DNA from: Larix kaempferi
Taxonomy: Eukaryota > Streptophyta > Pinopsida > Pinales > Pinaceae
Reading direction: 5' to 3'
NCBI GenBank assembly: GCA_027924585.1
Contig: BSBM01001668.1
Coordinates: 422,501 to 486,500 of the forward strand
DNA length: 64,000 bases
The notes under the pieces: model-generated
What the model was told of the DNA's origin: nothing
The model's input: only the letters and a program-made list of their open reading frames with translations
Databases searched by the model: none
Program-made: the position numbers and the translations under genes
Shown here: in pieces, positions 31,960 to 44,518 of the stretch
Layout: the number at the start of each line of letters is the position of its first letter
Numbering within the stretch: position 1 is the first letter of the stretch

Positions 31960-32560
31960 ATCACAAAACCTTGCAAGAGCATCCCAGGACTTATTACAAG
32001 CACACAACCCAACCTATCAGATCTCTTAGGGAGCTATTACATGTGACCCTACCAGAAAACCTCGAAAGAGAGCCCCAGGACTAATTACGAGCACACAGCT
32101 CAACCTATCGGATCTCCCAGGGCATTATTATATGTGGCCACCACAAAACCTTGCAAGAGCATCCCAGGACTTATTACGGGAACACATCCCAACCTATTGG
32201 ATCTCCCAGGGTGATATTACATGTGGTCATGGCAAAACCTTGCAAGAGCATCCCAGGACTTATTACGAGCACACAGCTCAACCTATCGGATCTCCCAGGG
32301 TTCTATTATATGCCATAGGACAAAACCTCGAAAGAGCATCTGCCAAATGTCCCAGGGAGCTAATTTATGCCAGCGGAAAAACCTTGCAAGACTATCTGTA
32401 GATCTCCCAGGGCACTATTATATGTCCTCCTAGAGAAAAACCTCGAAAGAGCATTTTCCAGATATCCCAAGGTGAAATTATACGCCCTAGGCAAAACCTT
32501 GCAAGACTATTTGCAAATCTCCCAGGGCGCTATTATATGCTCATCTACACAACATAATCC
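31960..32560. repeat. Tandem repeat array in copia 1 3' region, ~85-bp unit
   Basis: The unit AAAACCTTGCAAGAGCATCC...TCTCCCAGGG..TATTA recurs about seven times with variable length. It lies between the RNase H end and the 3' LTR. A single copy of the motif CTACAGAGCCAGTCCTTTTTCATACTGGATG precedes it near 31,860; the same motif is the repeat unit of an array in copia 2. Confidence 0.85.
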
Positions 32561-32589
32561 ACGGCCATAGAGTATCAACCCGATACTCA

Positions 32590-33020
32590 CCATACATCAT
32601 CCTGATGTACACATGATCATCCTGATCATCATCACTGCAACATCCTACTGCATGTCATCTGGAGCAACATTCTGAAGCTCGTCATCCATGATCATCCTGA
32701 TCATATAATGCATCTACCTGATGCATACCAAGTATCTACCTGATACATATCATCATACATGATCCACCTGATCATACAATGTATCCACCTGATCATACAA
32801 TGTATCCACCTGATACAAATACAAAAACATGATCCACATTATCATACCTGATACATATCAACATACATGATCTACCTGATCATACACAGTATCCACTTGA
32901 TACATATACAGATACATGGTCCAAGCATCCAACATGATGCGTACATACATATACATAAAAATGATCCAACTGATCATATCCAACATCCTCCTAATGCATA
33001 TACAGAGCAGTAACTGGAGC
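32590..33020. repeat. Short-period repeats (CTGATACATAT / GATCCACCTGATCATAC)
   Basis: Irregular repeats of ~20-25 bases built on CATGATCCACCTGATCATAC and GTATCCACCTGATACATAT, still within the non-coding 3' part of copia 1. Each word is partly palindromic (TGATCA). Confidence 0.75.
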
Positions 33021-33129
33021 ATCGTCCTGATGCTCATCATCCAGTGATTCCATCCACAGCCATGTGAAGGATCCTCCTTCCAACATGCTTGGAATGGCTT
33101 CTGTAAAGGTGTCCATCACTTCTTCCTCG

Positions 33130-34336
33130 AAGTGTCATCAATCTGAAGAACACCAAGCATCTCCCTAAAGTACTCGAACTTCACCCCGGCTAGTGGCTTT
33201 GTCAACACATCTGCAATCTGCTCATCCGTCGCAATGTACAGGAGCTTCACAGCTCCTCTCTACACCATGTCCATGATATAGTGATATTTGATCTCTATGT
33301 GTTTCGACCTATCATGAAACATTGGGTTCTCGGATAGCTTCACACAACTCTGGTTATCACAAAAGATTCCAGTAGCATCCAACGGGAGATCAAATAACTC
33401 AGACAGTAGCTTCCAAAGCCATATTGCCTCACAACTAGTTGAACAGGCTGCAACATACTCTGCATCAGCTGTACTCAGTGCTACACAGGCCTGCTTCCTG
33501 CTAAACCAAGAGATCACACCTAATCCCATACTGAAGCAGCATCAAGATGTGCTCTTCCTATCTACAGCACTGCTGGCCCAATCTGAATCAACATAACCCT
33601 ACAGGTTAAACTTTTGATTCGCTTCATACTTGAGCCCATAATCCACTGTACCCTTCAGGTATCTTAGAGCATGCTTTACAGCAACCAGGTGAACACTCCT
33701 CGGATCCATCGGGAACTGGCTCAATGTGTTCACAACAAAGCAAATATCTGGTCTCGTGTTCATCAAGTACATCAAGGACCCAATCATTTGACGATACATA
33801 GAGACATCAACTGGCTCAGATGAAGCATCACATAGAAGCTTCAAATTCGATGCCATAGGTGTGGCCATGGCCTTGCAATCCATCATCCTGAATCTCTTTA
33901 GGATATCTACTGTGTACTTCCCTTGACCAAGGAAGATCCCATCTGCACTCTGCCACACCTCCATACCTAGGAAATAATGCATCATTCCCAAATCTTTCAT
34001 ATTGAACTTGGCAGCAAGCTTCCTCTTAGTATCTGCAATCAATCTGTCATCTCCTGTTACAAATAAGTCATCTACATACAAGAGCAGAATCACTGGATTC
34101 CCTTCCTCAACCTTGTAGTAAAGGTTGGAATCCGCTTTTCTCTTGGTAAATCCCAAACTAGATAGAAAACTATCCATCCTACCATACCAAGTTCTGGGAG
34201 CTTGCTTCAGGCCATACAAGGATTTCTTCAATCTGCACACATATGACTCCCTGTCATGTATTTCGAAACTAAGTGGCTGCTCCACATATACTTCCTCTTC
34301 AACTACACCATTCAAGAAAGCAGTCTTGACATCCAT
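33130..34336 (-). pseudogene. Copia 1 reverse transcriptase and RNase H
   Basis: 34,336-33,599 reads MDVKTAFLNGVVEEEVYVEQ (first RT motif), KKSLYGLKQAPRTWYGRMDS and VILLLYVDDLFVTGDD (the YVDD catalytic motif of Ty1-copia), through MIGSLMYLMNTRPDICFVVN to KHALRYLKGTVDYGLKY. After a TAG and a TGA the RNase H part follows (VDSDWASS, STADAEYVAACS, IFCDNQSCVKLSENP) to about 33,260, and after another TAG the C-terminal tail (DEQIADVLTKPL) to about 33,130. It is separated from the upstream frame by a single TGA at 34,346 where related elements have Trp. These enzymes make and process element cDNA. Confidence 0.93.
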
Positions 34337-34348
34337 TTGGTGTATTTT

Positions 34349-36934
34349 TCATTTCATTGCTGCAACCAGGGCAAGTACTATTTTGATGGAAGTATACCTA
34401 GCTACAGGAGCAAAATTTTCTTCATAATCTATTCCCTCCTTTTGAGAGAAGCCACGAGCTATGAATCTTTCCTTGTATTTCTCTACACTGCCATCTGCAG
34501 CATGCTTGATTTTGTAGATCCATTTGGAAGTCACAACAGACTTCTCTTTAGGTCTTGGGACAACATCCCAAACATCATTCTTCATTATTGATTGGTATTC
34601 CTCAACCATGGCATCCTTCCATTCTTTCTTTTTCGCTGCTTCTTCATAACTGGAAGGTTCTTTGTTCATAATGTCAGAGAGTAAAGAAACATAGCTGGTA
34701 TGTGATCTGGTTCTCTTCTTTGCTCTGTGTTCTTCTTCTGGAATGCCAAATCTTTCTGCATCTTGAATGAGATCTCTAGCCCATGCAGGTTTCCTCTTGT
34801 GAGAGTTATCCTCACCGGGAGGATCTACAGGTTCTTGTGGATCTTCAAACTCACGAACAACTTCTGGAATTGCTTCAGTCATGGCAGTGTCTTGAAATAT
34901 AGTTTCCTTAGGTTCTTCATAAACTTCGATAGGTGCCTTCCTTGATTTGATGAATGTTGAGTTTTCATCAAATGTTATATCCCTGCTTACATCAATCTTC
35001 TTGAACCTTGTAAAGTATATTCTGTAAGCCTTCGAGCTTTCACTGTAACCCACAAAGATACCCTTCTTTCCTAAAGAATCTAGTTTGGTCCTTTTTTCCT
35101 TTGGGACATGAGTGTATACTGGACAACCAAATATTCTGAGATGGCTGACTTCAGGTTTCTTACCAGAAAATACCTCTTCTGGTGTCTTGTTGTCCAATAT
35201 CTTATGGGTTGTTCTATTCTGCACATATACAGTTGTTCTAGCTGCTTTTTCCCATAGATGCTTAGGTAGATCTTGGTCATGCAGCATTGCCCTTGCTACT
35301 TCCATGATTGTTTTGTTCTTCCTTTCTGCAACTCCATTCTGTTGAGGATTATAAGGAGCAGTCAACTCCCTCTTAATCCCTGAATCACTGCAAAGCTTCT
35401 TGAAGTCACCTGAGGTGAATTCTCCACCATTGTCAGATCTGAATGTTTTGATCATCTTGTTAGTTTGATTCTCCATCAAGGTTTTGAATTCCTTGAACTT
35501 ATCAAACACCTCATCTTTGTTCTGCAAGAAGTATACCCATGTCTTCCTGGAGAAGTCATCAATAAATGAGACATAGTAAACATACCCACTCAGAGAACTG
35601 GATGACATAGGACCGCATACATCTGAGTGGATGATTTTCAGGATACCTTTTGCCTTGCTTTCACTACTTGGGAAATCCTTCTTAATGTTCTTACCTTTTG
35701 CACATCCTTTGCAAACATCTTCATGTTTGGTCTTGATTTTAGGAAGACCCTCTACAGCCTTGCTTGCAATTGGGAGTGCCCTATAGTGCATATGAGCAAG
35801 TCTTTTATACCAAAGTTCACTTGGCTCCATGGATTCATGCACCACGGCATGTTCAGGTTGTCCTTTCAATTTATACAAACCTCCCTCTTTCTCTCCAATC
35901 ACTACTGCATCATCTATGGTCTTTCCCTTTGGCCACATTAGGATTTGGCCATCCACAAATGCAACCCTCATACCTTTTGAATCCAATGCAGAGATGGAGA
36001 GTAAGTTCTTCTTGAGCCCAGGTACATAAAGGACTTCTTTCATCTTCAAAGATTTTCTAGAATCTAGGTTGTAGGAGGCTTCACCATTTCCTTTGATTGG
36101 GTATTGATAATCATCCCCAAGTTTCACCTTATGGGGTGATTCATGTTCAGACAGGTTTACAAAAGATTCCTTAAACCCAGTCATGTGCTTGAAAGCCCCA
36201 CTATCAATTAACCAATCATTACAACCATGGGAGATAGTACCTGTGAGAGCAGAGATTAGAACATACTCTTCTTCACTTGATGAGTCATCATCACTATCAT
36301 CATTTTCTGCCCTAGTCTTCTTCTTTGGAGGTTCATCATTTTTTGCAGCATGAGCATGGAACTTTCTTTTGTTTCCCTTCTTCTTCTTGCTGGAGTTGAT
36401 GTTATCCCTTTTGTTCTTGGGACATTCTGAAGCAAAGTGACCCTTCTCATTGCATGTGAAACATCTCATATCCTTCTTATTCTTTTGTCGATTGTGATAG
36501 GATCTCCTGTGGTGAGAGTGCTCCTTCTTGGGCTTGCTTCTTTTGGTGTGAGATGCGAGAGCTTGATCTTCACCTCCCATCTTTTCTTCACAAGCTACAA
36601 GCCTAGCTTCTTCTTGAGAGCATTCCTCCCATAGTTTACTGAAAGAGATCAATTTCTTTCTTGCACATATTCCTTGAATAAAGGAGTCCCATGACCTAGG
36701 TAGGCCATTCAAAGTGGTCATAACAATTTCACCATTCTCCACCATTTCATCTACAGCTTCAAGTTGTTTCTTGATCTGAGAGACCTTGGAGAAGTAAGAT
36801 TGAATGGTTTCTCCATTCAACATCTTAACCCCTTTCAATTGATTCCGTAGGGTCATCTTCCGATTTATGTTCTTCCCTTCAAATAGCTTGGTCAAAGAGT
36901 CAAACATAGCCTTGAGTGTCTTTAGAGAAGACAC
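34349..36934 (-). pseudogene. Copia 1 gag (C-terminal), protease, integrase, RT start
   Basis: An 861-codon open frame. Gag residues 1-150 are followed by a zinc knuckle C158-x2-C161-x4-H166-x4-C171 and a K/D/E-rich linker. The protease active site D244-S245-G246 is in WLIDSGAFKHMTG. The integrase HHCC domain (C408, C411) has its first His changed to Tyr376 (LWYKRLAHMHY; copia 2 has LWHRRLAH). The catalytic triad is D438, D501, E537 (HSDVCGP, RSDNGGEF, GVAERKN), giving the D-D-35-E spacing. The RT start is KWIYKIKHAADGSVEKYK. The gag N-terminus lies upstream in another frame. The Tyr376 change and the TGA at the end predict an inactive protein. Confidence 0.94.
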
Positions 36935-37160
36935 ATGGGGTATGAGATAGTCTTTGATGGAATCAGCAATGATTCTCTTTCCTTGACCAAGTTCTTCTTA
37001 TGCAATACCTTAGCCTCTTCATCCTCTGGGATAGGGATGTCTTCTTTTATGTATGAGTCCAACTCATTCTCTTCCAGGATTAACCCAATCCTATACTTCC
37101 AAGCTCGGAAATTATCAACCCCTTAAAGCTTATCCTCAAGCTTGGTGTGGTGAGAGATCT
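36935..37160 (-). pseudogene. Copia 1 gag N-terminus, frameshifted
   Basis: The minus strand reads KLEDKL, a stop, then GVDNFRAWKYRIGLILEENE and EEAKVLHKKNLVKE, matching the start of the copia 2 gag (KLEDKLEGIENFRAWKYRIG). A one-base shift near 36,990 (GTCAAGGAAAGAGAATC) then breaks continuity with the 861-codon frame. No start ATG equivalent to MAPNT of copia 2 was found. Confidence 0.8.
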
Positions 37161-37732
37161 TAAAGAGTACTTCAAATGGAAATAGAAAAGATTTAGGTCT
37201 TACCACTTGAAACGATGAAAACTGGATCTGGTCCCGGATTAGGGTTTGTCAGAAAAACCGTAAAAATTCAAAATGTGAAATTCAACTTTCTAAAATGATA
37301 GAAAGATGCACCTTGATGAGTTGATCAGCCTGGTGTATTCAGAATTTGAGATCAGCAAAACTTTACCCTTCAGATTTGCCTTTTTGTCCTCCCAGGTTCA
37401 CTAGGGAGAGCCCTGAATTAGGATTTGAGTTTCCCGGAGATTTACCCAGCCAAAAATATCGATCCAAAGCTCTAAACTTTGATTTTTGCAAGGAGCTTCC
37501 AGCTATGTCTTCAGATTGTAGAAATTCCTATTTTTGTGGAAACCCTAATTTTTAGGGCCAAATCTGAAAATGCTCAGAATTGAATTCTGATTGGACAGAC
37601 AGATTCTCCTTGATGATTAGAGTCAATCTACTATACTGCTTTTCCAAAATATGTGGAGAGAAACCCAATAAACAAGAAACTCAAGTTTCCATCACTGCAA
37701 AATGTCTTCTTCTCAGGTTAGCTCCGATACCA
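37161..37732 (-). other. Copia 1 untranslated leader and primer-binding site
   Basis: Non-coding leader between gag and the 5' LTR. The minus strand at 37,732-37,721 reads TGGTATCGGAGC, the initiator tRNA-Met primer-binding site with one A-to-G change relative to copia 2. Confidence 0.8.
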
Positions 37733-38337
37733 TGTTAAATTTTGAGCATTAATTCACAATAATCTAGGATCTTTACTGAGAGAATAACATGTATAGTATA
37801 TCAATGCATAACAATCATATCAAGCATGTCAAGGATCACAAGAATCAAAATCATGAGATACAAGAGACATAGAGTTTCCTTGGGGAAAACCCTAAGGTGA
37901 AAAACCCCACAACTTCCTCAGAGATAGAGAGAGCAATGGCTCAACCAAAGTACAACCAAAATACATTGATATAGTCTCCTAGTAGCAGATGATCCTCCTC
38001 CTCACTAGTGCGCCACTTTCTGAGTGAGAGAAGTATGAGTTTCCGAGTGATCCAAATAGAGATCTCCTGATCTCTATTTATACTTAACCTGTTTTCCCAA
38101 TTACACTATGGGGCCGACTTGTCTAGCTAGGTACATCCACAATGTAATATATATTTCAGGTCCGACCCCACACATGGTGGTCTAATAACCCATCAGCAAT
38201 TACACACCCTTGCAACACTTGTCAATACACATGACGACACTTCCTTATAGAGGAATAACACATCTCTTATAAGGGTACAATAAATATATATGAAATACAT
38301 AGATGAAATACATTCCGAAGTTACATATACATCAACA
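37733..38337 (-). repeat. LTR of copia 1 (5' LTR)
   Basis: TGTTAAATTTTGAGC ... TACATCAACA; right TSD ATTAA at 38,338-38,342. Confidence 0.95.
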
Positions 38338-40440
38338 ATTAAAGCTCAGGCTGCTGAGTTATAGGAAATTGGAGCTGGAATTGATGGAAAGAGTGAGAAA
38401 AGAAAGGAAGAAAAAGAAGCTCATGAAGCTAATCCTCTTCAAATGGAGGTTCATTCAGAACAAGGAAAAGGAAAAAACCCCATCGAATATTCTCCTCCTA
38501 AGAAAACATCAGAACAGGCCAAATCCTTGTTATATACCTCTTAGCAATTTTAGAAAGATCTGGCACAATTGACATCAGTGTTGAAGGCTCACCCTGCAGA
38601 GCCCCAGAAGGTTACTGTGGATTCTCAAATAATGGAACCTTCAAATCCCCTTGAAATTATTAGTGTAGTTGTGCAAGAAAATGATGATTTGGTGGTTACA
38701 CATTCCAGCTTATAAAAAAGGAAAAGGATCCATGCTGATCCATTCCCCAACATTCAGATTATTGACTATGATGTTGCTGAAGAACCTGAACCCCCAGTTT
38801 CAGTAACCTAAGTCCATGATGCCAGAAGCTCAAACCACCATCATTCCTACACAGTCACCTAAACCTATTCTATTAATACCTTCCATTGACCAATTCACCT
38901 CTATTCCTTTTCCCATTTCATCTTCCATCACAATTCAGGATAAGCTTCCTGCAATGTCTCAGTCTACACCACTAGCTATTTCTGTTTCACCTAGCATTGA
39001 GGAGCCACGTATAGTTCCCTCTCCCTCATTAGCTCCTAATGTTGAAGAGCAGACTCTTCCATCTGAAGCTTCCACTTCGATCCCCTCACTTACACAGGTC
39101 CAGTCATTTGTCCAAGATGTTTTTGTCCCTGTGGTCATTCCTCAAGTCACCATGTCCATCCCTCACCCTAGTGGTATTATGACACCTTCAATAATTTCCA
39201 TTGCTAATGCCATTCCCATCACTACCCAGTTGGCTGACAAATATGTAGATGGGGATGTGGTTTCTATTGGAAACTATTTCTATGACAAGGAAGAGAAGAC
39301 AGTAATCAAAAGGACAAGGAAGAGAAGTAAAGATGAGCAAGCGTTGGAATCACCTGCTCCCATTCAAATCTTGTGGGCTCAACAAACTGGTGACCATCAG
39401 GCTGGGGCTATTGAAGCAGCAACAATTTTGGGTGCTTTTGCTGGTGCCAACATAGATTCAGTCCAATTGCTGAACAGAGAGGTTGATCTTAAAAGGGAAA
39501 GAATCAAGGAACTTGAAGATGAGTTTTCCAGGATTAAAGGTGAACATAGCCTCCTTGTGGTTAATATCAAGCAGGAATGGATGGAATGCTTGCATGCATC
39601 AGAACAGGAGAATATCTCCCTTCAGAATCAGCTTAATATTGAAAAGAATCAAAACTCCATCCATGCAAAAAAGATAGCAACCTTAGAGATGCAAGTTGGA
39701 ATTGTAACTGCAAATGCAACTTCAGCTAGTTTGTCTAACTTTACACCACAGGAGTTCAAAGACTTGGCCTTAGAGGTTAATCATAATCATTATCAATTGC
39801 TTGAAAAGTTGTACATTGCACAGGATGAAATTAGGGAGACATTTATTATCTTTGATAAACTATATTCTGAGCTTGAGGTATAGGAAATCAAGAGAATTCA
39901 GGCTTACAAAGCTCAAGATGAGGTTAGTGAATGGCAAAGGTACATTAAAAAAATCCCTACAGACTTCCCGATTCTCAGCAGTCTCAGATGAAGAAGAACA
40001 AAGCTTCCCTGAATAGTTGGCTCGAGTTCAATGACTCTGCTGAAGAGATCATCAGAAAATACAAAGACCTTTGCACTCGATGCTGGTACGCAGCTGATAA
40101 AATCATGGAAGCTCTACATCTCCCATATATGGATCCTATTTTGCAGGCCCTTGCACCTAAATGTAAGATGGAAGAAGTGGAGCATGATCGTGAAGAAATT
40201 GCACAGAAGATCTGGGCTATCGAAGCAGTCAGTATTGGTTTCGTGGATGAATTGATCAGGAAACCGCTCTCCTTCGAGGGCAAAATCCATTCTTACCTTC
40301 GCACTTGGCATAAGCTTGCCAAGAATGACATGGAGAACAACATATGCAATGCCCAAATACGCATAGAATCTATCAATTATCCAAACATAGTTGAACTATT
40401 AGAGATATATGATACGTGGCAGTATTTTCTGGCCCAATAG
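38338..40440 (+). pseudogene. Long ORF of unknown function, C-terminal part
   Basis: After the copia element the ORF resumes with K/E-rich sequence (KSEKRKEEKEAHEANPLQME) containing several stops. It then runs in another frame from 38,816 to 39,883 (355 codons): a P/S/T-rich region, then coiled coil (REVDLKRERIKELEDEFSRI, SEQENISLQNQLNIEKNQN, KKIATLEMQVGIVTANATSA). After a TAG and a frameshift at an A-run near 39,947-39,953 it continues 39,988-40,440 (MKKNKASLNSWLEFNDSAEE ... EIYDTWQYFLAQ) and stops. Architecture (globular N-terminal, coiled-coil C-terminal) parallels the additional ORF of the inner gypsy, but sequence similarity is not evident by eye. Total coding length with the N-terminal part is about 1,190 codons. 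Confidence 0.5.
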
Positions 40441-42879
40441 ACTCATTTCTGATGTTGCAATCCCTATTTTGTAGGATTCTCTTTTGTACTTTGTTGTAGT
40501 TTAGTATTTAAGGAAGAATACCTCTCGACAGGAGGGGTTGGAATTTTTGGAATTTTAATTTAGTAGAAGATAAGACTGAGGATACTCTGTGGCCATAGTC
40601 ATTGTAATTTTGGTACAAGACATCTTAATAAGGTAATGCCATCTTTGGATCCATCTTCTGATTATCACTTAAATTTCTTTAAGGATTTATGATTTTATGT
40701 TCCAGATTGTCATTCGTTATACATGTGATATTTTGTTAGATTCCTAATGAATACATAGATCTGTTGTATTGGTTTCTTTGTATAACTGATGTGTGTATGA
40801 AAATATTTGATTAAAAATCTTTAATTAAATACTTTCTTTATCGATTTCTACAATTGATCACATATATACATATTCAATCATTGTTGATTTTTCAATCAAC
40901 AAAAGGATAATAGGTTATATCTTGATGGTCTTTAAGCTTGGATTATTATTGTTTAATTTTCATTAAATAAATCATAATTTAAGTCAGCAAATATCTCATC
41001 TAAAAGCATTTTTGTTAAAGGTGATAGACTGTTTGTTCTCTTACACCTCAAGGTTGATCTGCATAAACACCAAGCTTTTCATTTTAGAATAGATCTGACT
41101 TAAGATTAGGTTCTTTTTCTAAATAGGTTAAGTTAGAATTGTTCATTGTTTCCCATACCCCTTTGTTTCCCTAAATTGGGAAACTGATCTTATTGATCAA
41201 ATCATTTACTCATAGAGTGCCAGTGGAGGCCGAATATCCGTGGGTGATTACCACACCAAACAACTCGAGGATAGAATTGCCCTTGCATAGGGTCTTTCGA
41301 AGCCTTTGGTTGGGTTTTCATCCCCTGTTGTGTGCCTTGGAACCCATTCCAGCACCTTACACTTACCTTGCACACCCAAGGCATCAACAGAGAGACGGTC
41401 TACTCCTAGATGGAGCAAGACCTGAGGTACTGGTAGCTCGAAGAGTAGGAAGATCGACTTTGGTGATGCGCCTGGGAGTGATGGGGGTGGTCACAATGCT
41501 TGACACACCATGTGTTATGTACATTAGCCACGATGTGGCACTTTTTTGCACCAATTTTTATGTACTTTGTATCTACAGCACGAGTTGCCACTGTACATAC
41601 ATTGGGAACCATGTTCCACTATTTGCAAAAAATTGTATATGTTTGGATGAGTTTTGCAGCCTCGATGTACATGGAATTTCAGTTATGTGATTTATATATC
41701 TCATTGTCTAATCTTGTTGTATCATGTTGTGTGTATTAGGATGTGATGTTGTCTAAATTTTGGTTTTACCTAGATCGTAGAAGAGAAGTTGGATATCATA
41801 GTGTGTGTGTGTGTATTGGATATCTATGCAATTGAAAATAGTAGAAAATGGACATGCATGTCCAAAATTCCTCACTAATGAGAAAATGGGACAAAATAGG
41901 CATCCTTTTAGATAGGATTGAATCCAATACTTGTAAACAAAAATAAATCATACACTATTGCAAAATACAGATAAACGAAACCTAGTGCATAGGCATGTGT
42001 GTGAAAACATGACAAATACAATATTTTTCAGTCCATATAAGGAAACAATGTCAATGGATATACTAGAGTGTTGTTATTGACAATCCTATCGTATATTTTA
42101 GTCGAATATATATATTTTTGGTTTTTTTTAACGTCAAGCGGTCAATATAAAATAAATGATTGTCGTATAGGAGAGTGGAAAATATTAATATTTTTGGCAT
42201 ACACACACCTGTAAAAATAGTACATTGTTTGCTAATTTAATACATTACAATTATAATTGTGTTATGAAATCATGATCATGTCTTTGATTACTCCTTCACA
42301 TCCAAAGCGTAAGTGTTGCAGTGCATTAAATGACATGACATTTTTTAGGTACCCCTATATCATGTATATTTGACATTTTTTTTAAAAATCCTTGTTTTAG
42401 GCTTAAAATTTCAATGAATGACATTTGACTATGTTCAACTATTTTATTAGAGAACTTGCTTAGATTGTACATGATTGTTTAACTTGTTTTTTATACATTA
42501 TTCATCTAGTAATATGTCTATGATTCTTTGAATCCATCAAAAGCATGCTAAACTCGGTTGTGGAAGACCAATTTTTATAGTATTACTTATCCATGCCTGA
42601 ATTGTCTCTATAAACTATCCTCTTAACCCTATCCAAACAATTGAGGAGTTAAGTCTAAGAATTTTGAGATAGACACTCTACACTTTCTCGATAGATCTTA
42701 GCATGAAAGAGATTGGGGGTTAAGATGAATTTTTGCAAGTAAAGTTGATTAAAGGATTGAAATTTTTTTCCAAGTCATTGTAGACATTCAAAATCTAATA
42801 TGGAAGTTTTATTTCCAACAAATGGATCCCAGGGACACTCACTTCATACAACACAAACCATTATAGTAGTTTTCCAAAC
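40441..42879. other. Long AT-rich interval, no supported gene
   Basis: Directly after the ORF there is 3'-UTR-like sequence (40,441-40,660). The rest is AT-rich, with a short GT-repeat near 41,802-41,815. A 165-codon frame at 41,193-41,690 and its partly overlapping neighbours show no family motif and have mixed composition, so I do not call it a gene. Confidence 0.45.
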
Positions 42880-43215
42880 ATGGTTCATCAAATAAATTTC
42901 CATCAATCGTTATACACTACCTCTGAAAACAACCAACCATTTTTTCAGTTTTTCAAGGATGGTAAGGTGTTTTGTGTATTTAGTGAGAATAAAGTTTTTT
43001 TCCCAAATTCATCATCATACATCATTTGGATATGGTCATCTCATTTAACCTCTATAGAGAACCAAATTTTTTCTCTATATCATCTACACAATGTTTATAG
43101 CCACCCTCGCCCACATCAATGGTTATTCTTACCATGTTCATGTGATGCCACAATTAGTTGATGTTGCTCGTGGTTCAATTATGCACCTTTGGGACTGTGA
43201 CTATGGTTATTACAA
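42880..43215 (+). other. Left flank of giant palindrome; possible ORF remnant
   Basis: A 93-codon frame (42,880-43,161; FFQFFKDGKVFCVFSENKVF) looks protein-like but matches no family I recognise. It lies outside the palindrome: the right flank (61,880 onward) has no counterpart. Confidence 0.3.
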
Positions 43216-43618
43216 CTATGATTGTGTGGCACTTGATAAAAAAATTATCCCCATGATGATTATGATAACTGCATCTAATATTATCATCACCATCTTTATC
43301 ATCATGGTCATCTCTAGGTCCCTCATCACCGTCTCCATCATCATCAACATCTTCATCATCATCATCATCATGATCATCATCTTCATCACCATCGCCATCA
43401 TCATCAACACCTTCACCATCATCGCCATCTTCATCATCATCACCATCTTCATCATCATTGTCATCTCTAGGTCCCTTGTCACCATCTTCATCATCATGGC
43501 CATCTTCGTCATCGTGGTCATCTCTAGGTCCCTCATCACCTTCTCCATCATCATCAAAATCTTCATCATCATCATCATAATCTTCATCACCATCGCCATC
43601 ACCATCAACGCCTTCACC
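43216..43618 (-). repeat. GAT/ATC imperfect array, left arm
   Basis: On the minus strand this reads GATGATGATGAAGATGGTGATG... with three inserted GGTGATGAGGGACCTAGAGATGA-type modules. In one frame it encodes an Asp/Glu-rich chain (GEGVDGDGDGDED ... GDEGPRDDHDDEDG). The frames giving runs of Met or Ile are composition artefacts. Confidence 0.85.
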
Positions 43619-43871
43619 AGTTAGCCGCTAGCCACAAGTGCTCGGTGGACGATTTTGCAAATTTGACCCCCGTGTGTAAAAATTGCACACTCCCTCACTA
43701 AGCAAAACCCTAGTTTCCAATATGGACCTACAAGGTGACACCTGGGCCACGGGACCGGAGGGGAGGGGCAACCCTAGCACTATCCCAATGTCCTAAATCA
43801 AACGGAGCTGACGGTTTGTCGATCGAAGCCACGGTCTTCATTCTATGGCGCGTTCCGTCTCGCATCCAAAA
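43619..43871. repeat. Satellite A, first monomer (interrupted)
   Basis: Part of a ~358-bp monomer (GCTAGCCACAAGTGC ... TCGCATCCAAAA). It is cut by copia 2; the monomer resumes at 51,428 (GGCCTTCACGGACACC) after one copy of the CAAAA duplication. Confidence 0.93.
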
Positions 43872-44362
43872 TGTTAAGTTTAAACCAAATAGACTAGCAA
43901 GATCACTAAAAGAAGTATAATCACAAGATAGACACAGTATTTACCCTGGGAAACCCTCATGGGGTAGAAAACCCCGCAAAGCTTTCCTCAATAAGATGAT
44001 CAATCAAAATACAAGATGTGCTCCCTCCTTCTTCTCCTCCTTAGCAGATCTCCCAGACAAGTGCGCTAATTTACTCAAGTGAGCGAGTGTGTCTAATGAG
44101 GAGTTCAGCTCTTCTATTTATACTAACTCCCGACCACCAAAAATACCTAATGGGGCCGACCTCTCCTGGAGAAGTCTAATAACCCCTAAAACATAACCTT
44201 AGGGCCGACCCCCACATGGTGGGTCTAATAACCCTAGTTACCACAACTCCTCGGAGGAATAACTATCTCCGGATACATAATAGAATCACCTCGGAGGGAT
44301 GGAACATCTCCGGAATAAATAATGTACAAATATAATATTCTTAGAAGTTACAATATTCAACA
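43872..44362 (-). repeat. LTR of copia 2 (3' LTR)
   Basis: Same length as its partner (491 bp), with few differences, mainly substitutions. Confidence 0.95.
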
Positions 44363-44518
44363 CTCCCCCTTAACGAGAAGGATATTATAACAACATCTGC
44401 AGGAGCAAGGAGTCATTGACTACGTCATACATGATACATATATAAATCATCGGAAGCTTTCTTCAATTCATCATCATCAGTAACTCAACTAGTTACTGGA
44501 ACATCAACATCATCAAAG

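Larger units (their letters stand above)
31137..38337 (-). mobile_element. Ty1-copia LTR retrotransposon 1
   Basis: LTRs at 31,137-31,728 (592 bp) and 37,733-38,337 (605 bp), both TGTTA...CAACA. A perfect ATTAA duplication lies on each side (31,132-31,136; 38,338-38,342). The element reads on the minus strand in the order gag, protease, integrase, RT, RNase H, the hallmark of Ty1-copia. The primer-binding site TGGTATCGGAGC is at 37,732-37,721 and a purine tract (AAGAGGGAG) at 31,737-31,729. Between the pol stop and the purine tract lies ~1.3 kb of tandem repeats. The pol frame is largely open but has about five disabling changes. It splits the long ORF of unknown function. Confidence 0.95.

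Noticed and set aside
29663-40440. In-frame stops taken as proof of C-to-T (methylation-driven) decay
   Set aside because: Every stop codon is one C-to-T step from CAA, CAG or CGA, so the pattern is not diagnostic without a parental sequence. Only the TRIM LTR pair gives direct evidence of transition bias.
41193-41690. 165-codon plus-strand ORF
   Set aside because: No recognisable motif, mixed hydrophobic composition, and overlapping frames of similar length on the other strand; it is compatible with chance.
43091-43624. 177-codon Ile-rich and 133-codon Met-rich frames
   Set aside because: Out-of-phase readings of the GAT/ATC array; no non-repetitive protein content.
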